NCBI GenBank assembly: GCA_016871155.1
Contig: VFZO01000006.1
Location: forward strand, 1-64,000
Reading direction: 5' to 3'
Length of the DNA stretch: 64,000 nucleotides
DNA from: Acidobacteriota bacterium
GTDB taxonomy: Bacteria; Acidobacteriota; Terriglobia; Bryobacterales; Bryobacteraceae
Part shown: positions 1 through 8,768 of the stretch, in pieces
Position numbering within the stretch: the first letter of the stretch is position 1
How the letters are laid out: every line of letters begins with the position of its first letter
The notes under the pieces: model-generated
What the model was told of the DNA's origin: nothing
The model's input: only the letters and a program-made list of their open reading frames with translations
Database searches by the model: none
Made by a program: the position numbers and the translations under genes

Positions 1-1
1 T

Positions 2-85
2 ATCCGCGTGATCTGCGAGCAGCGCGGCGAACCGCCCACGGCGCTGTTCGAGGCGTTGATGGACAAAGTCAGGAGCTACACGTAG
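2..85 (+). CDS. C-terminal end of an unidentified protein (partial)
   Basis: The last 27 codons of a gene enter from the left edge and end in TAG at 83-85. The final G of that stop is the first base of the next start codon (GTG), so the two genes overlap by one base and are probably translated together. The fragment ends in EALMDKVRSYT. It is too short to assign to a family; I only see that it is co-directional with the phosphohexomutase and could be its operon partner. Confidence 0.55.
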   Translation: MRVICEQRGEPPTALFEALMDKVRSYT

Positions 86-1443
86 TGCCCCGCGAACACC
101 TTCTCAAGATCGGAGTTTCCGGCGTGCGCGGGGTTGTGGGCGAGTTCCTCACACCGTCTCTCACGCTCAACTTCGCCCAGGCGTTCGGCACCTACGTGGG
201 GCGAGGGCGCGTTGTCGTAGGGCGGGACACACGGACGTCCGGTCCCATGCTGCAGCACGCCGTGCACTGCGGTCTGCTGGCCGCCGGTTGCGATGTCATC
301 GACGTGGGCGTGCTTCCCACGCCCACCATGCAGATCTACGTGCAGCACACCGGGGCGCGCGGCGGCATCGGGCTGACCGCTTCGCACAACCCCCCTGAGT
401 ACAACGCTCTGAAGCTATTCAACGCCGCCGGCCAGTTCTTCAATCACTACGAGCGTAACGAACTGCTGGACCTCTATAACCAGCGGGATTTCGCCCAGGC
501 ATCCAATGCCGAAACCGGCGCCGTGCGCCAGGACCAGGGCAGCGCGAAGGCGGTTCATATCGCGCGCGTTCTGAAGCATGTCGATGCCGGCCGCATCAAG
601 CGCCGGCGCTTTAAGGTCGCGCTGGACGCCGTGAATGGCGCCGGGTCCGTGATGTCGCCCGATTTCCTTACCGAAGCCCTCGGCTGCCGCCTGGAAGCCA
701 TTTCCATCGACCCCACGAAGGTCTTTCCGCGCGTGGCCGAACCGCGGCCAGAAACACTTGGCGAGCTCTCCGAACTGGTCCGCAGGACCGGCGCCGATGC
801 CGGCTTCGCACAGGATCCCGACGCCGACCGCCTGGCGATCGCCGACGAGACGGGCCGCGTTCTCGACAACGACGACGTTCTGGCGCTGGCCGTGCTGCGC
901 GCCTTGGCCAACGTTCCCGGCGACGTCGTCGTCAACCTTACCACCTCCTCCGTCATCGACGATATCGCCCGCACGTTTAATCGCAAGGTCCATCGCACGC
1001 CGGTTGGCGAGGCCAATGTTGTTGACATGATGAACGCCGTAAACGCGTCGATCGGCGGAGAGGGCTCCGCCGGCGGAGTCATCTTCCCGGCCGTCCAACT
1101 CTGCCGCGATTCCTATATCGCCATGGCGTTTCTGCTGGACCTGATGGCGGAGACCGGCAAACCGGTTTCGGAGATCGTCGGGTCGCTGCCGCGCTACACC
1201 CGCCTGGCGGGCAAAGTGCCGTTTCAACACGGCCGGCTGAGCGGCCTGATGCAGGCGCTTGAAGCGGCACACCCGGATGCGGGAACGGACAAGACCGACG
1301 GGCTGAAGCTGCTTTGGCCGGACAAGTGGCTGCATGTCCGCGCGTCGAATACCGAACCGCTGCTGCGCCTGGCGGTGGAGGCCCGTGCCGAAGAGGCTGC
1401 CCGCCGGTTATATGATTCTTCGTGGAGACTACTTACCGGATGA
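85..1443 (+). CDS. Phosphoglucosamine mutase / phosphomannomutase family protein
   Basis: A cytoplasmic alpha-D-phosphohexomutase of 452 residues, the usual length for the family, which moves phosphate between C1 and C6 of a hexose or glucosamine phosphate. All four signature loops are visible: the phosphoserine loop TASHNP (residues 98-103, catalytic Ser100), the metal loop DPDADRL (244-250), the sugar loop GGEGSAGG (324-331) and the phosphate-binding loop RASNTEP (419-425). The start is GTG, overlapping the stop of the preceding gene, and the TGA stop overlaps the ATG of the next gene. The protein resembles GlmM-like enzymes more than bifunctional PMM/PGM, but the sugar specificity cannot be read from sequence alone, so I give no gene symbol. 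Confidence 0.88.
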   Translation: MPREHLLKIGVSGVRGVVGEFLTPSLTLNFAQAFGTYVGRGRVVVGRDTRTSGPMLQHAVHCGLLAAGCDVIDVGVLPTPTMQIYVQHTGARGGIGLTASHNPPEYNALKLFNAAGQFFNHYERNELLDLYNQRDFAQASNAETGAVRQDQGSAKAVHIARVLKHVDAGRIKRRRFKVALDAVNGAGSVMSPDFLTEALGCRLEAISIDPTKVFPRVAEPRPETLGELSELVRRTGADAGFAQDPDADRLAIADETGRVLDNDDVLALAVLRALANVPGDVVVNLTTSSVIDDIARTFNRKVHRTPVGEANVVDMMNAVNASIGGEGSAGGVIFPAVQLCRDSYIAMAFLLDLMAETGKPVSEIVGSLPRYTRLAGKVPFQHGRLSGLMQALEAAHPDAGTDKTDGLKLLWPDKWLHVRASNTEPLLRLAVEARAEEAARRLYDSSWRLLTG

Positions 1444-3941
1444 CACATCGCGCTCTGCTCCTGCTTCTCGCCGCTGGCCTCGCACTGGCGCAGCGAAAGG
1501 CCGAGTACGGAGCGCCGGTCTCCGATGAAGCGGCCCGCGTGTATGCCTCCGCCAAGACCGGCGGCAATTACATGCAGGCCTACTACATTCCCGCCACCGC
1601 CTCCACGCCGTGGCGGCCGTGCTTCTCGCCGGACGGCGAGTGGATCGCCTTCTCCATGGCCGGTTCCATTTGGAAGATTCCTCGCGAGGGCGGCACGGCC
1701 GAGCAGCTTACGGCCAACAAGACCTACGACTCTTCACCCGTCTGGTCCCCCGACGGCCGCTACATCGCCTATACCGCCGATCACGCGTATTTGCACGTGC
1801 GCCTGATGCTGCTCGATTTACAGACCGGCGAATCCCGCGCGCTCACGCAGGGCGAGAGCGTCAACCTGGACCCCGCGTGGTCGCCCGATGGCAAGTCCAT
1901 CGTCTATGTCTCCACCGCCGCCAAAGGCTGGTTTCACCTCCATCGCGCCGACATCGCCTCCGGCCGTATCCAACAGCTCACCACGGACCACCTCTTTCCG
2001 CGCTCCCGCCTCTACTTCGGCGCCATGGACCTTCACATTCAGCCGTCTGTTTCGCCCGATGGCCGCGAGCTTCTGCTGGTTTCGAATCGAAACATCCCGC
2101 TGGGCTCGGGCGGCATCTGGCGCGCGCCGCTGACGCAGGATCCCATGGCTGACGCCGCGCTGTTGCTGAAGGAAGAGACGCTCTACCGCACGCGGCCGCA
2201 ATGGTCGCCCGACGGTGCGCGGATTCTCTATAGCTCCCATCGCGGCAGCCAATACACGAACCTCTACCTCATCCCGGCTAAGGGCGGTGAGCCCTACCAA
2301 TTGACCTACGACGAATGGGACCACTTCGATCCGCGCTGGTCGCCCGACGGCGACCAGATGGTCTATGTGTCCAACCGCCAGGGCGTTTCGGAGTTGCGCC
2401 TGCGCGGCTCGTTTACCGGCGAGGACGTGCCCATCGCGATTCGGGACCGGAAGCCCAAGGGTCCCACAGGCACGCTTTCCGTCGCCCTCGCGGGCCCCGC
2501 GCGTATTCAGCTCACGGGTTCCGATGGCAAAGCGTACGCGCCCGCCACCGCCTTTCAGCGCGTGGCCGCGCGCGCCCAGCACTTCGACTTCTTTCATGTG
2601 AACGGCGCTTTCAAAGTAGATCTGCCCGCCGGGGAAACGACACTCATCGTCATGAACGGATTGGAGCGCATTCCAGTTACGCGCAAGGTCACCATTCAGC
2701 CCGGGCAGACGGCGGCGGTGAACGTCGCGCTCGAGCGTTTCACCGATTGGAAGGCGCGCGGCTGGTATTCCGGGTCGGACCACATTCACATGAACTATGG
2801 TGGGAACCTCCACAATACGCCGGAAAACATGTTGTTCATGGCTGCGGCGGAGGATCTCGACGTCGTCGGCGAGAAGATCGCCAATAAGGACAATCGCGTC
2901 TTCGACCATCAGTTTTTCGACGGGCCTTTCGACACGAAACGCTCCACCCCCGGGCGCATTCTCTCGTTCGGCCAGGAGTGGCGGCCGCCTTTCTGGGGCC
3001 ATCTGAACCTCATCAATTTATCCAAGCACCTGATCGCGCCCTTCACAACCGGCTACGAGGAAACCGCCATCGACAGCCTTTATCCCTCGAGCACCGACAT
3101 CTATCGGGCCGCCGTCAAACAGGGCGCGCTGGGCGGTTTCGTGCATGCGTTCCCGGCCGAGCCTGAAAAGAACGGCTACGGCCTGGCGCGCGGTTTCGCG
3201 CACGACATGGCGCTGGAGTCCTTCCAATACATCGAGATCATGACCAGCGCCACCTACGCCATGCATGGCGCGCGCGTCTGGCACCGGGCCCTGAACTGCG
3301 GTTACCGCATTACCGCCGCTGGCGGAGAGGACTCCATCACCGGTCTGCACCGCACACCGATCCTTGGCTCCGGCCGTATGTACGCCTACATGGGCCCGAA
3401 ACTCACCTGGCAAGGCTGGGTGGAGGCGATTCGCAAGGGCCGCACCTTTGTTACCAACGGCCCGCTGCTCAGCCTGACGGTGAACGGGCAGCGCCCCGGC
3501 AGCCAGATCGACGTAACGCCCGGCGCCTCGGTGCGCGTAGCCGCGATCGTGGAGTCCGCGTTTCCTGTCGACAAGGTCGAGCTTTTCCTGAACGGCGAAC
3601 CGGTTCAATCCGTCGATGCCGCGCCGGCTCGCAGGCATGCCTGGAACTGGACCATCCCCATCCCCCGCAGCGGCTGGCTTACGCTCCGCGCCACGTCGTC
3701 AAAGGCCGCGCCGCTGGCCGACGACACACATCTTTACGCCGAAACCAGCCCGGTCTACGTGATCGCAGGCGGCAAGCCCATCCGTTCCAAGAAAGACGCC
3801 GAGTACTTCCTTCGCTGGATCGACGACGTGGCGCATCAAGCCGAGACCGATCCCAACTGGCGTTCCGAAAAAGAGAAGGCGCACGTGCGCGCTCAGTTCG
3901 ACGAAGCCGCGCGCCGGCTGCGCGAGCGAGCCGTGGACTAG
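1440..3941 (+). CDS. Secreted TolB-like propeller fused to CehA/McbA-type PHP metallohydrolase
   Basis: About 833 residues starting at an ATG that overlaps the previous stop (ATGA). This start gives a clean signal peptide, MTHRALLLLLAAGLALAQ; an in-frame ATG 18 bases upstream lies inside the mutase gene. The N-terminal third carries five PD40/TolB propeller repeats with the core xxWSPDGxxIxY. A small beta domain follows, then, from about residue 440, a PHP-type hydrolase beginning with the metal-ligand stretch SGSDHIHMN, with further conserved His/Asp positions such as GGFVHAFPAEP. CehA/McbA-type enzymes cleave phosphoester or carbamate bonds. The propeller could present a substrate or polymer. 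The substrate is unknown. Confidence 0.85.
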   Translation: MTHRALLLLLAAGLALAQRKAEYGAPVSDEAARVYASAKTGGNYMQAYYIPATASTPWRPCFSPDGEWIAFSMAGSIWKIPREGGTAEQLTANKTYDSSPVWSPDGRYIAYTADHAYLHVRLMLLDLQTGESRALTQGESVNLDPAWSPDGKSIVYVSTAAKGWFHLHRADIASGRIQQLTTDHLFPRSRLYFGAMDLHIQPSVSPDGRELLLVSNRNIPLGSGGIWRAPLTQDPMADAALLLKEETLYRTRPQWSPDGARILYSSHRGSQYTNLYLIPAKGGEPYQLTYDEWDHFDPRWSPDGDQMVYVSNRQGVSELRLRGSFTGEDVPIAIRDRKPKGPTGTLSVALAGPARIQLTGSDGKAYAPATAFQRVAARAQHFDFFHVNGAFKVDLPAGETTLIVMNGLERIPVTRKVTIQPGQTAAVNVALERFTDWKARGWYSGSDHIHMNYGGNLHNTPENMLFMAAAEDLDVVGEKIANKDNRVFDHQFFDGPFDTKRSTPGRILSFGQEWRPPFWGHLNLINLSKHLIAPFTTGYEETAIDSLYPSSTDIYRAAVKQGALGGFVHAFPAEPEKNGYGLARGFAHDMALESFQYIEIMTSATYAMHGARVWHRALNCGYRITAAGGEDSITGLHRTPILGSGRMYAYMGPKLTWQGWVEAIRKGRTFVTNGPLLSLTVNGQRPGSQIDVTPGASVRVAAIVESAFPVDKVELFLNGEPVQSVDAAPARRHAWNWTIPIPRSGWLTLRATSSKAAPLADDTHLYAETSPVYVIAGGKPIRSKKDAEYFLRWIDDVAHQAETDPNWRSEKEKAHVRAQFDEAARRLRERAVD

Positions 3942-4277
3942 CTACAAGCGGTCCTTGGGATCCTCATCCGGTGACGGCACGTCGGGCTCCGTTACCTTGT
4001 ACTCGATTTCGCCGGGCAGCGTGCGCCCGAACCGGCGCATCTCCATCTCGATGTCCTGCCCTTCCTGCAGCGACTTCACCCGTTTCCGCTTTTCCTCGAT
4101 CGTCAAATGCAGGTCCGATTGCTTCCGGTGGAGCGCCTGAATTTTGTCCAGCTTCGCTCGCAGCGCGCTGATTCCGTGCTGCCCCTGCAGCGCGAATGCC
4201 GTGTAGACACACAGAAAGCCCGCACCGGCGACCATGCCAAGCCGCCGCCACTTCACGGAGATGCCGTTTCGAAACAA
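3942..4277 (-). CDS. FtsB/DivIC-like septum formation protein
   Basis: A 111-residue small bitopic protein. It has a basic N-terminus, one membrane segment around residues 13-30 (GMVAGAGFLCVYTAFALQG) and a charged coiled coil from about 35 to 75 rich in K/E/L heptads (KLDKIQALHRKQ, IEEKRKRVKSLQ), the layout of FtsB/DivIC septum initiators that act with FtsL and FtsQ at the division site. The C-terminus is acidic. The chosen start is TTG at 4277, preceded by AAGGG at a normal distance; a GTG at 4256 is possible. It is divergent from cutA and convergent with the propeller/PHP gene, whose stop abuts its own. The assignment rests on architecture, since FtsB-like proteins diverge strongly. Confidence 0.65.
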   Translation of the reverse strand: MFRNGISVKWRRLGMVAGAGFLCVYTAFALQGQHGISALRAKLDKIQALHRKQSDLHLTIEEKRKRVKSLQEGQDIEMEMRRFGRTLPGEIEYKVTEPDVPSPDEDPKDRL

Positions 4278-4284
4278 CAGATAG

Positions 4285-4331
4285 CCCTTATTTGTTTATA
4301 ATCTGCTTTTGTTCGAAATCCAAGTCCCAAG
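4285..4331. promoter_or_regulatory. Divergent promoter region between the ftsB-like gene and cutA
   Basis: The 54-base gap is AT-rich against a GC-rich background. A perfect TATAAT lies at 4297-4302 on the plus strand, about 30 bases ahead of the cutA start. I do not see a good -35 at 17 bases spacing. Reading the minus strand, TATAAA overlaps the same stretch and could serve the ftsB-like gene. Confidence 0.45.
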
Positions 4332-4673
4332 ATGACGGATAAGTTAATCGTTCTCTCCACATGCCCGTCCATCGACGAGGCGAATCGTCTTGCCCGCGGT
4401 CTGGTTGAGGAGCGCTTGGCCGCATGCGTGAATCTGATTCCGGGCGCGCGGAGCGTCTATCGCTGGCAGGGCGCCATTGAGGAAAGCGATGAAGTACTGC
4501 TCATTATCAAGACGCGGCGCGATTTGCTTGATAAGCTAGGCAAACGTCTTTCGCAACTGCATACCTACGAAGTGCCCGAAGCGATTGCTATCCCCATCCT
4601 CGACGGTCTGCCCGCGTACCTCGACTGGCTGGACAGGGAGCTCAAATCTGAAACAAGGGAGGTCGAGCCTTGA
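4332..4673 (+). CDS. cutA: CutA-type divalent-cation tolerance protein
   Basis: 113 residues, the standard size of CutA, a trimeric ferredoxin-fold cytoplasmic protein linked to copper/divalent cation tolerance and structurally related to PII signalling proteins. The conserved blocks are present: STCPSIDEANRLARGLVEE, RLAACVNLIPGARSVYRW, EVLLIIKT and HTYEVPEAIAIPI. It is the first gene of a plus-strand run; its TGA overlaps the TTG start of the transporter gene by four bases. A TATAAT lies about 30 bases upstream. The biochemical role of CutA proteins is not settled even in model organisms. Confidence 0.92.
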   Translation: MTDKLIVLSTCPSIDEANRLARGLVEERLAACVNLIPGARSVYRWQGAIEESDEVLLIIKTRRDLLDKLGKRLSQLHTYEVPEAIAIPILDGLPAYLDWLDRELKSETREVEP

Positions 4674-5926
4674 AGCCGACCGCAACACGTCACTACGTCA
4701 TCGTTTTCGCCGTAACTCTCGCCGTACTCTCCTACATCGACCGCGTCGCCATCTCCACCGCCGCCCCGAATATCTCCAAGGACCTCGGTTTTTCCAAGAC
4801 CGATATGGGCCAGATCTTCGCCGCGTTTGGGCTCGCCTACGCGCTGTTCGAAATTCCCGGCGGCTGGATGGGCGATTGGATGGGTGCCCGCAAGGTTCTA
4901 ATGCGCATCGTGGTGTGGTGGAGTTTTTTCACCGCGGCCACAGGTTGGATGATGAACTTCTGGTCCATGTGGATCGCTCGCTTCCTTTTCGGCGCCGGTG
5001 AGGCCGGCTGCTTCCCGAACCTGACCAAGTCCTACACCACATGGCTGCCGCACGCCGAGCAGGTGCGCGCCCAAGGAATCACCTGGCTCGCGGCCCGCTG
5101 GGGCGGTGCCTTTACCGGCCCGCTGGTCATCGCCGTTTTCGCGCTGATGGACTGGCGCTCCGCCTTCGCGGTCTTTGGAGCCATCGGCATCGTCTGGGCG
5201 TTCTTCTTTTACCGCTGGTATCGGGACAACCCGGCGGACCACCCCGGTGTGAATAAAGCCGAGCTCTCGATCATCCAAGCCTCCGCGCAGCCCGCCGAAA
5301 GCCACGGCAACGTTCCGTGGGGAATTCTGGTCTCGCGCGGCAGCGTTTGGGGGTTGTGGCTGCAATACTTCCTGCTGTCCTACCCGTGGTACTTCTACAT
5401 CACTTGGCTGCCTACGTACCTGCAGGAGCATTGGAAGGTCTCCAAGGAAGAAGCGAGCTTCCTCGGCATCGCACCGCTGTTTTTCGGCGGCATCGGAGCT
5501 CTGTTTTCCGGCTGGCTCTCTCCGCGTCTGGGTAAGCAATGGAACGACACTAAACGCGCGCGCCGCCTTGTGGCTACGGTGGGTTTTGCCGGCGCGGCTG
5601 CGATGATGTTCTCCGTCACCCAGATGCCAACGCCCGTCACCGCCATGTTTGTCATGGGTATGGCCAGCTTCTGCAACGACCTTGTTATGCCGAATGCCTG
5701 GGGCGCCTGCATGGATGTGGGCGGCAAGCACGCCGGCACGCTGTCCGGTTCCATGAACATGTTCGGAAACTTCGCAGGGTTGGTTGCGCCGCTGGTGGCC
5801 CCCTACATCCTTCTCTACACCGCCAACGACTGGAACCAGGTGCTGACCGTGATGGCCTGCGTCTACGCCTGCGGCGCGTTTGTCTGGCCGTTCATCGATC
5901 CCGTCAAACCGTTGGAGCAACATTAG
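4670..5926 (+). CDS. MFS transporter, anion:cation symporter-like (organic/sugar acid uptake)
   Basis: A 418-residue inner-membrane major facilitator with about 12 hydrophobic segments. The N-terminal stretch VLSYIDRVAISTAAPNI followed by a loop GDWMGARKVL matches the anion:cation symporter branch (hexuronate, galactonate, tartrate and similar substrates). GAGEAGCFPN in the fourth segment is also typical of that branch. It starts with TTG overlapping the cutA stop (TTGA) and is followed without any spacer by the porin reading frame. An outer-membrane porin next door suggests an uptake route for an organic acid; the actual substrate is inference. Confidence 0.85.
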   Translation: MKPTATRHYVIVFAVTLAVLSYIDRVAISTAAPNISKDLGFSKTDMGQIFAAFGLAYALFEIPGGWMGDWMGARKVLMRIVVWWSFFTAATGWMMNFWSMWIARFLFGAGEAGCFPNLTKSYTTWLPHAEQVRAQGITWLAARWGGAFTGPLVIAVFALMDWRSAFAVFGAIGIVWAFFFYRWYRDNPADHPGVNKAELSIIQASAQPAESHGNVPWGILVSRGSVWGLWLQYFLLSYPWYFYITWLPTYLQEHWKVSKEEASFLGIAPLFFGGIGALFSGWLSPRLGKQWNDTKRARRLVATVGFAGAAAMMFSVTQMPTPVTAMFVMGMASFCNDLVMPNAWGACMDVGGKHAGTLSGSMNMFGNFAGLVAPLVAPYILLYTANDWNQVLTVMACVYACGAFVWPFIDPVKPLEQH

Positions 5927-7105
5927 CTGCGAACGCTGTTTTTCATTCCCTACGCCCTCGCCGCGCAGGAGCCGAATGTGCTCTTCGACGGCAAATTGCA
6001 ACTCGTCGGCGAGTCGCGCATTCGCTTCGAGCGCCGCGTGCACAATGGGTTCGGAGCTTCACGCGATTTCGATGTCGCGCTGCAGCGGCAGCGAGTCGGC
6101 TTTGTCTACAAGCCCTCGAATACGTTCGAAATTAAAGTCGTGGGCCAAGACACACGCGCCCCGCTTTACGGAACCGGAGCGCCCAACTCAATGCGCGACG
6201 GCGCCGATCTGTACGAAGCCTACATCGACCTGTTTCCGAAGAAGAAGACCGGCTTTGCCGCCCGTTTCGGCCGCAGTGTCCTCAGCTATGGCGACACGCG
6301 GCTGATCGGTTCGCCGCAGTGGGCGAATCTCACGCGCAGCTACGACGTAGGGCGCCTGGAGTGGCGCACGGCCAAGAACACGTTCCAGATGATCTACGCC
6401 TCCCCGGTGCAGATCCGCATCTACCGCTTCAACCGTCCCACTTGGAATGAACACATCTGGGGTACCTACAACTTTTTTGGCAAGTGGGCCGAACTCTACG
6501 TGTTGCGTCACAATCAACCCGGTCTGCTGGAAAGCGTTGTCACCGGTGGACGGCTGATGAAGAACCTGCCTGGCAAATGGAAGCTGACGCTGGAGCCCGT
6601 TCTGCAGCGCGTCAAGCGCACGGCCGCCGTCCCCTCCACAGAAGGTGCGCAGGTCGTAACGTTCGCCCGCAAGATTGGCAACGTCGACAACGCGCTCGAA
6701 TACAAGTACGCCTCCTCCGGTTTCGACCAGATTTACCCGGCCGCGCACGACAAGCTGGGCCATGAGGATCTATTCGGCTGGCGCAATCTCCACAACTTCC
6801 GCTATTTCGGCACATGGCGGCCGAACAAGAACCTGGCATGGAGTTTCATGTACAACGCAAACTGGGTGGCCGATCCGCGGGTTGGCGTGTTCAATATTCC
6901 GAACCGGCTGATCGTCCGCGACCCCACCGGCCGGGCCGGGCGCTGGGCCGGGCATGAGGCCGACAGTTTCATCAATTGGCAGTACAGAAAATTTCTAACC
7001 CTGGGCGGCGGGTTCGGCGTCTTCGTGAATGGCGCTTACTTCCGGGCGACCACACCGAACCGTTCGCCGGCATTCGTGTACATCACCCACGTTTTTTCGA
7101 TGTAG
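5927..7105 (+). CDS. Outer-membrane porin, alginate-export-like family
   Basis: A beta-barrel-type protein of about 392 residues with alternating hydrophobic/aromatic strands (for example FRYFGTWRPNKNLAWSFMYN), ending in YITHVFSM. Family resemblance is to the alginate-export-type outer-membrane proteins of Acidobacteria and Bacteroidetes. The first ATG/GTG/TTG in frame is GTG at 5978, but the 17 codons in front read LRTLFFIPYALAAQEPN, a good signal peptide, and begin with CTG directly after the transporter stop in the same frame. I therefore place the start at CTG 5927; translation would restart immediately after the previous stop. If the GTG were used, the protein would have no export signal. 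Confidence 0.72.
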   Translation: MRTLFFIPYALAAQEPNVLFDGKLQLVGESRIRFERRVHNGFGASRDFDVALQRQRVGFVYKPSNTFEIKVVGQDTRAPLYGTGAPNSMRDGADLYEAYIDLFPKKKTGFAARFGRSVLSYGDTRLIGSPQWANLTRSYDVGRLEWRTAKNTFQMIYASPVQIRIYRFNRPTWNEHIWGTYNFFGKWAELYVLRHNQPGLLESVVTGGRLMKNLPGKWKLTLEPVLQRVKRTAAVPSTEGAQVVTFARKIGNVDNALEYKYASSGFDQIYPAAHDKLGHEDLFGWRNLHNFRYFGTWRPNKNLAWSFMYNANWVADPRVGVFNIPNRLIVRDPTGRAGRWAGHEADSFINWQYRKFLTLGGGFGVFVNGAYFRATTPNRSPAFVYITHVFSM

Positions 7106-7117
7106 ATTGAAGACAGC

Positions 7118-7519
7118 ATGATTGCAGCGCTGCTTCTGCCGTTGCTCTTCCAGATCCGCATCGACGAGAATCAGACCAAACGGGTGGGCCATTACACCGT
7201 CCGGCTGACGATCCCGGCGGACCCCGAGGTGCGTCCGTTGGGTGGAAGCGGCGGCGCGATGTGGGATATTCACGTAATCGACCGTCAAACCGGGCGAAAG
7301 ATCGTTTTTACCGAACAGGTCATCTGGCTGGATGCCATGGCCATGCGCACCGGCCCGCCCGTCTTGTTCACCTGGACGAAATCGTCGATCGACGCGTACT
7401 CCCGCTGCCGCCACGAACCGCGCGGCAAAACCTATGTTATGACGCTCTGCGAAGACTACGAACCCGGCGAGGACGGCAAACTACAGCGCACCAAAGCGCC
7501 GGCTAGGCGCGTACCTTAG
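7118..7519 (+). CDS. Small secreted protein of unknown function
   Basis: 133 residues that I do not recognise. The N-terminus MIAALLLPLLFQ is a short signal-peptide-like stretch, then a beta-rich body with PADPEVRPLGGSGGAMWDIHV and two cysteines in the second half (SRCRHE, TLCEDYE), which could form a disulfide in the periplasm. It begins 12 bases after the porin stop, so it probably belongs to the cutA-MFS-porin transcript. The last 17 bases overlap the convergent DUF362-like gene. Confidence 0.6.
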   Translation: MIAALLLPLLFQIRIDENQTKRVGHYTVRLTIPADPEVRPLGGSGGAMWDIHVIDRQTGRKIVFTEQVIWLDAMAMRTGPPVLFTWTKSSIDAYSRCRHEPRGKTYVMTLCEDYEPGEDGKLQRTKAPARRVP

Positions 7520-8759
7520 CGTAGTCGAAGAACTCGTTCACCAGGTGGTATTCCGGTTCCTTGTCGCGCTGCAAGTAGTAGGTGGGCAGCGGTGTCCGTT
7601 GGAAATCGGTCAGCTTCCGGCGGGTGGCCTTACCGTCTTCCCACTCGTAAAGCTCCACTTCGTGCGGGTTGAACGTATCGAGGAGACCGCGCTCCTTCGC
7701 GATGCGGAACAGGTTAACGTTGCCCGGTTCGTGCCCGCCGAGGAACATGCCGATCATGTCCAGGCGCAACTTGTCCTTGCCAAACATAACCAGGTTGGTC
7801 AGGTGGTCTTTCCCGATGCCGAATCCGTTGCCGTCGCGGCCGTAGATGCCCTCGATCACCGCCAAGCCGGTGTTCAGCGTTTGCGCGTTGTCGCAGGTCT
7901 TGTGGGCCCAAATCTCCTGGTGCACCGGACTCAACGAAGCCTTGCTTTGATACCGCGCATAGCCCATCTTTACGTGCCGGTCGAAGAACGAATTCACGCG
8001 GCGCTCCACTTCGGGGTGAATGTTCTCCTTCATGAAGTCCGGCACGCCCGTCACCATGTTCCAGCCCGGGCAGAACCGCACGTATGGCTTCACGACGAGA
8101 CCCTGTTCGTTCTTGGTCGCCAGCGTCATGCACATCCCGTGCGACTTCCATTTGGCGATGTTGAGAAGCCATGTGTCCTTCTCGTTCACAGGGGCGTAGT
8201 GCGGAATCTTCGTGTAGACCACCGGGTCCGGCACCTTGGTCCACGTCATCTCGTAGCCGTCGCGGAAGTTCCGCGCGCGGCGGTCCGGCTCGTTCACTTC
8301 CACGCCGTGCTTGTCGTTGATGTCGGCCATGCCGCGGTAATTCCACGTGTGGAAGTTGTTCGCCTCCAAGAAGTGGAACCGCTTCAGGCCTAGCTCCTTC
8401 AAACCCACGATAATGCCTTCGTAGAACTGCGGATCGGTGCCCGTGCCCCAGTTCTCCTCGTGCGGCCGCTCGTTGCGGACGCTGGTGAAGTTCGGCTTCA
8501 GCACGATTCGATGGGAAACCGGGATGCCTGCGTCGGCGGGCACGAATACCTCGCGCGCGAACGCGATGCCCTCGCGCAACTTCGCCGCCTCGTCCATCTT
8601 GTGCGGCACCTTGGTCTTCTTGATGAAGATCGCCTTCGGGTTGCGCTCCACGAACGGATGCACCGCGAAGTGTTGCTTGGGAACACGCGCCGGTGCACCC
8701 ACCAACGAATAGGGCGAGAGCAGGGCCGCTCCCAGCATGTGCCGTCGTGTCGGTTGCAT
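7503..8759 (-). CDS. Exported DUF362-like protein
   Basis: 418 residues with a Tat-like N-terminus (PTRRHMLGAALLSPYSL) and a body like the DUF362 family: VLKPNFTS near residue 108, a nucleotide-fold-like segment around HFLEANNF, then WLLNIAKWKSHGMCMTLATKN and GRDGNGFGIGKDHLTNLVM. DUF362 proteins are of uncertain function; some carry Fe-S clusters, but I see no CxxC cluster here. It is the last of seven minus-strand genes between 16.8 and 7.5 kb, with a nine-base gap to the gene upstream. Confidence 0.7.
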   Translation of the reverse strand: MQPTRRHMLGAALLSPYSLVGAPARVPKQHFAVHPFVERNPKAIFIKKTKVPHKMDEAAKLREGIAFAREVFVPADAGIPVSHRIVLKPNFTSVRNERPHEENWGTGTDPQFYEGIIVGLKELGLKRFHFLEANNFHTWNYRGMADINDKHGVEVNEPDRRARNFRDGYEMTWTKVPDPVVYTKIPHYAPVNEKDTWLLNIAKWKSHGMCMTLATKNEQGLVVKPYVRFCPGWNMVTGVPDFMKENIHPEVERRVNSFFDRHVKMGYARYQSKASLSPVHQEIWAHKTCDNAQTLNTGLAVIEGIYGRDGNGFGIGKDHLTNLVMFGKDKLRLDMIGMFLGGHEPGNVNLFRIAKERGLLDTFNPHEVELYEWEDGKATRRKLTDFQRTPLPTYYLQRDKEPEYHLVNEFFDYAKVRA

Positions 8760-8768
8760 GATTAGATA

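Noticed and set aside
1818-3002. 394-codon minus-strand ORF opposite the propeller/PHP gene
   Set aside because: Antisense of a well-conserved gene, with no start signal and no recognisable domain.
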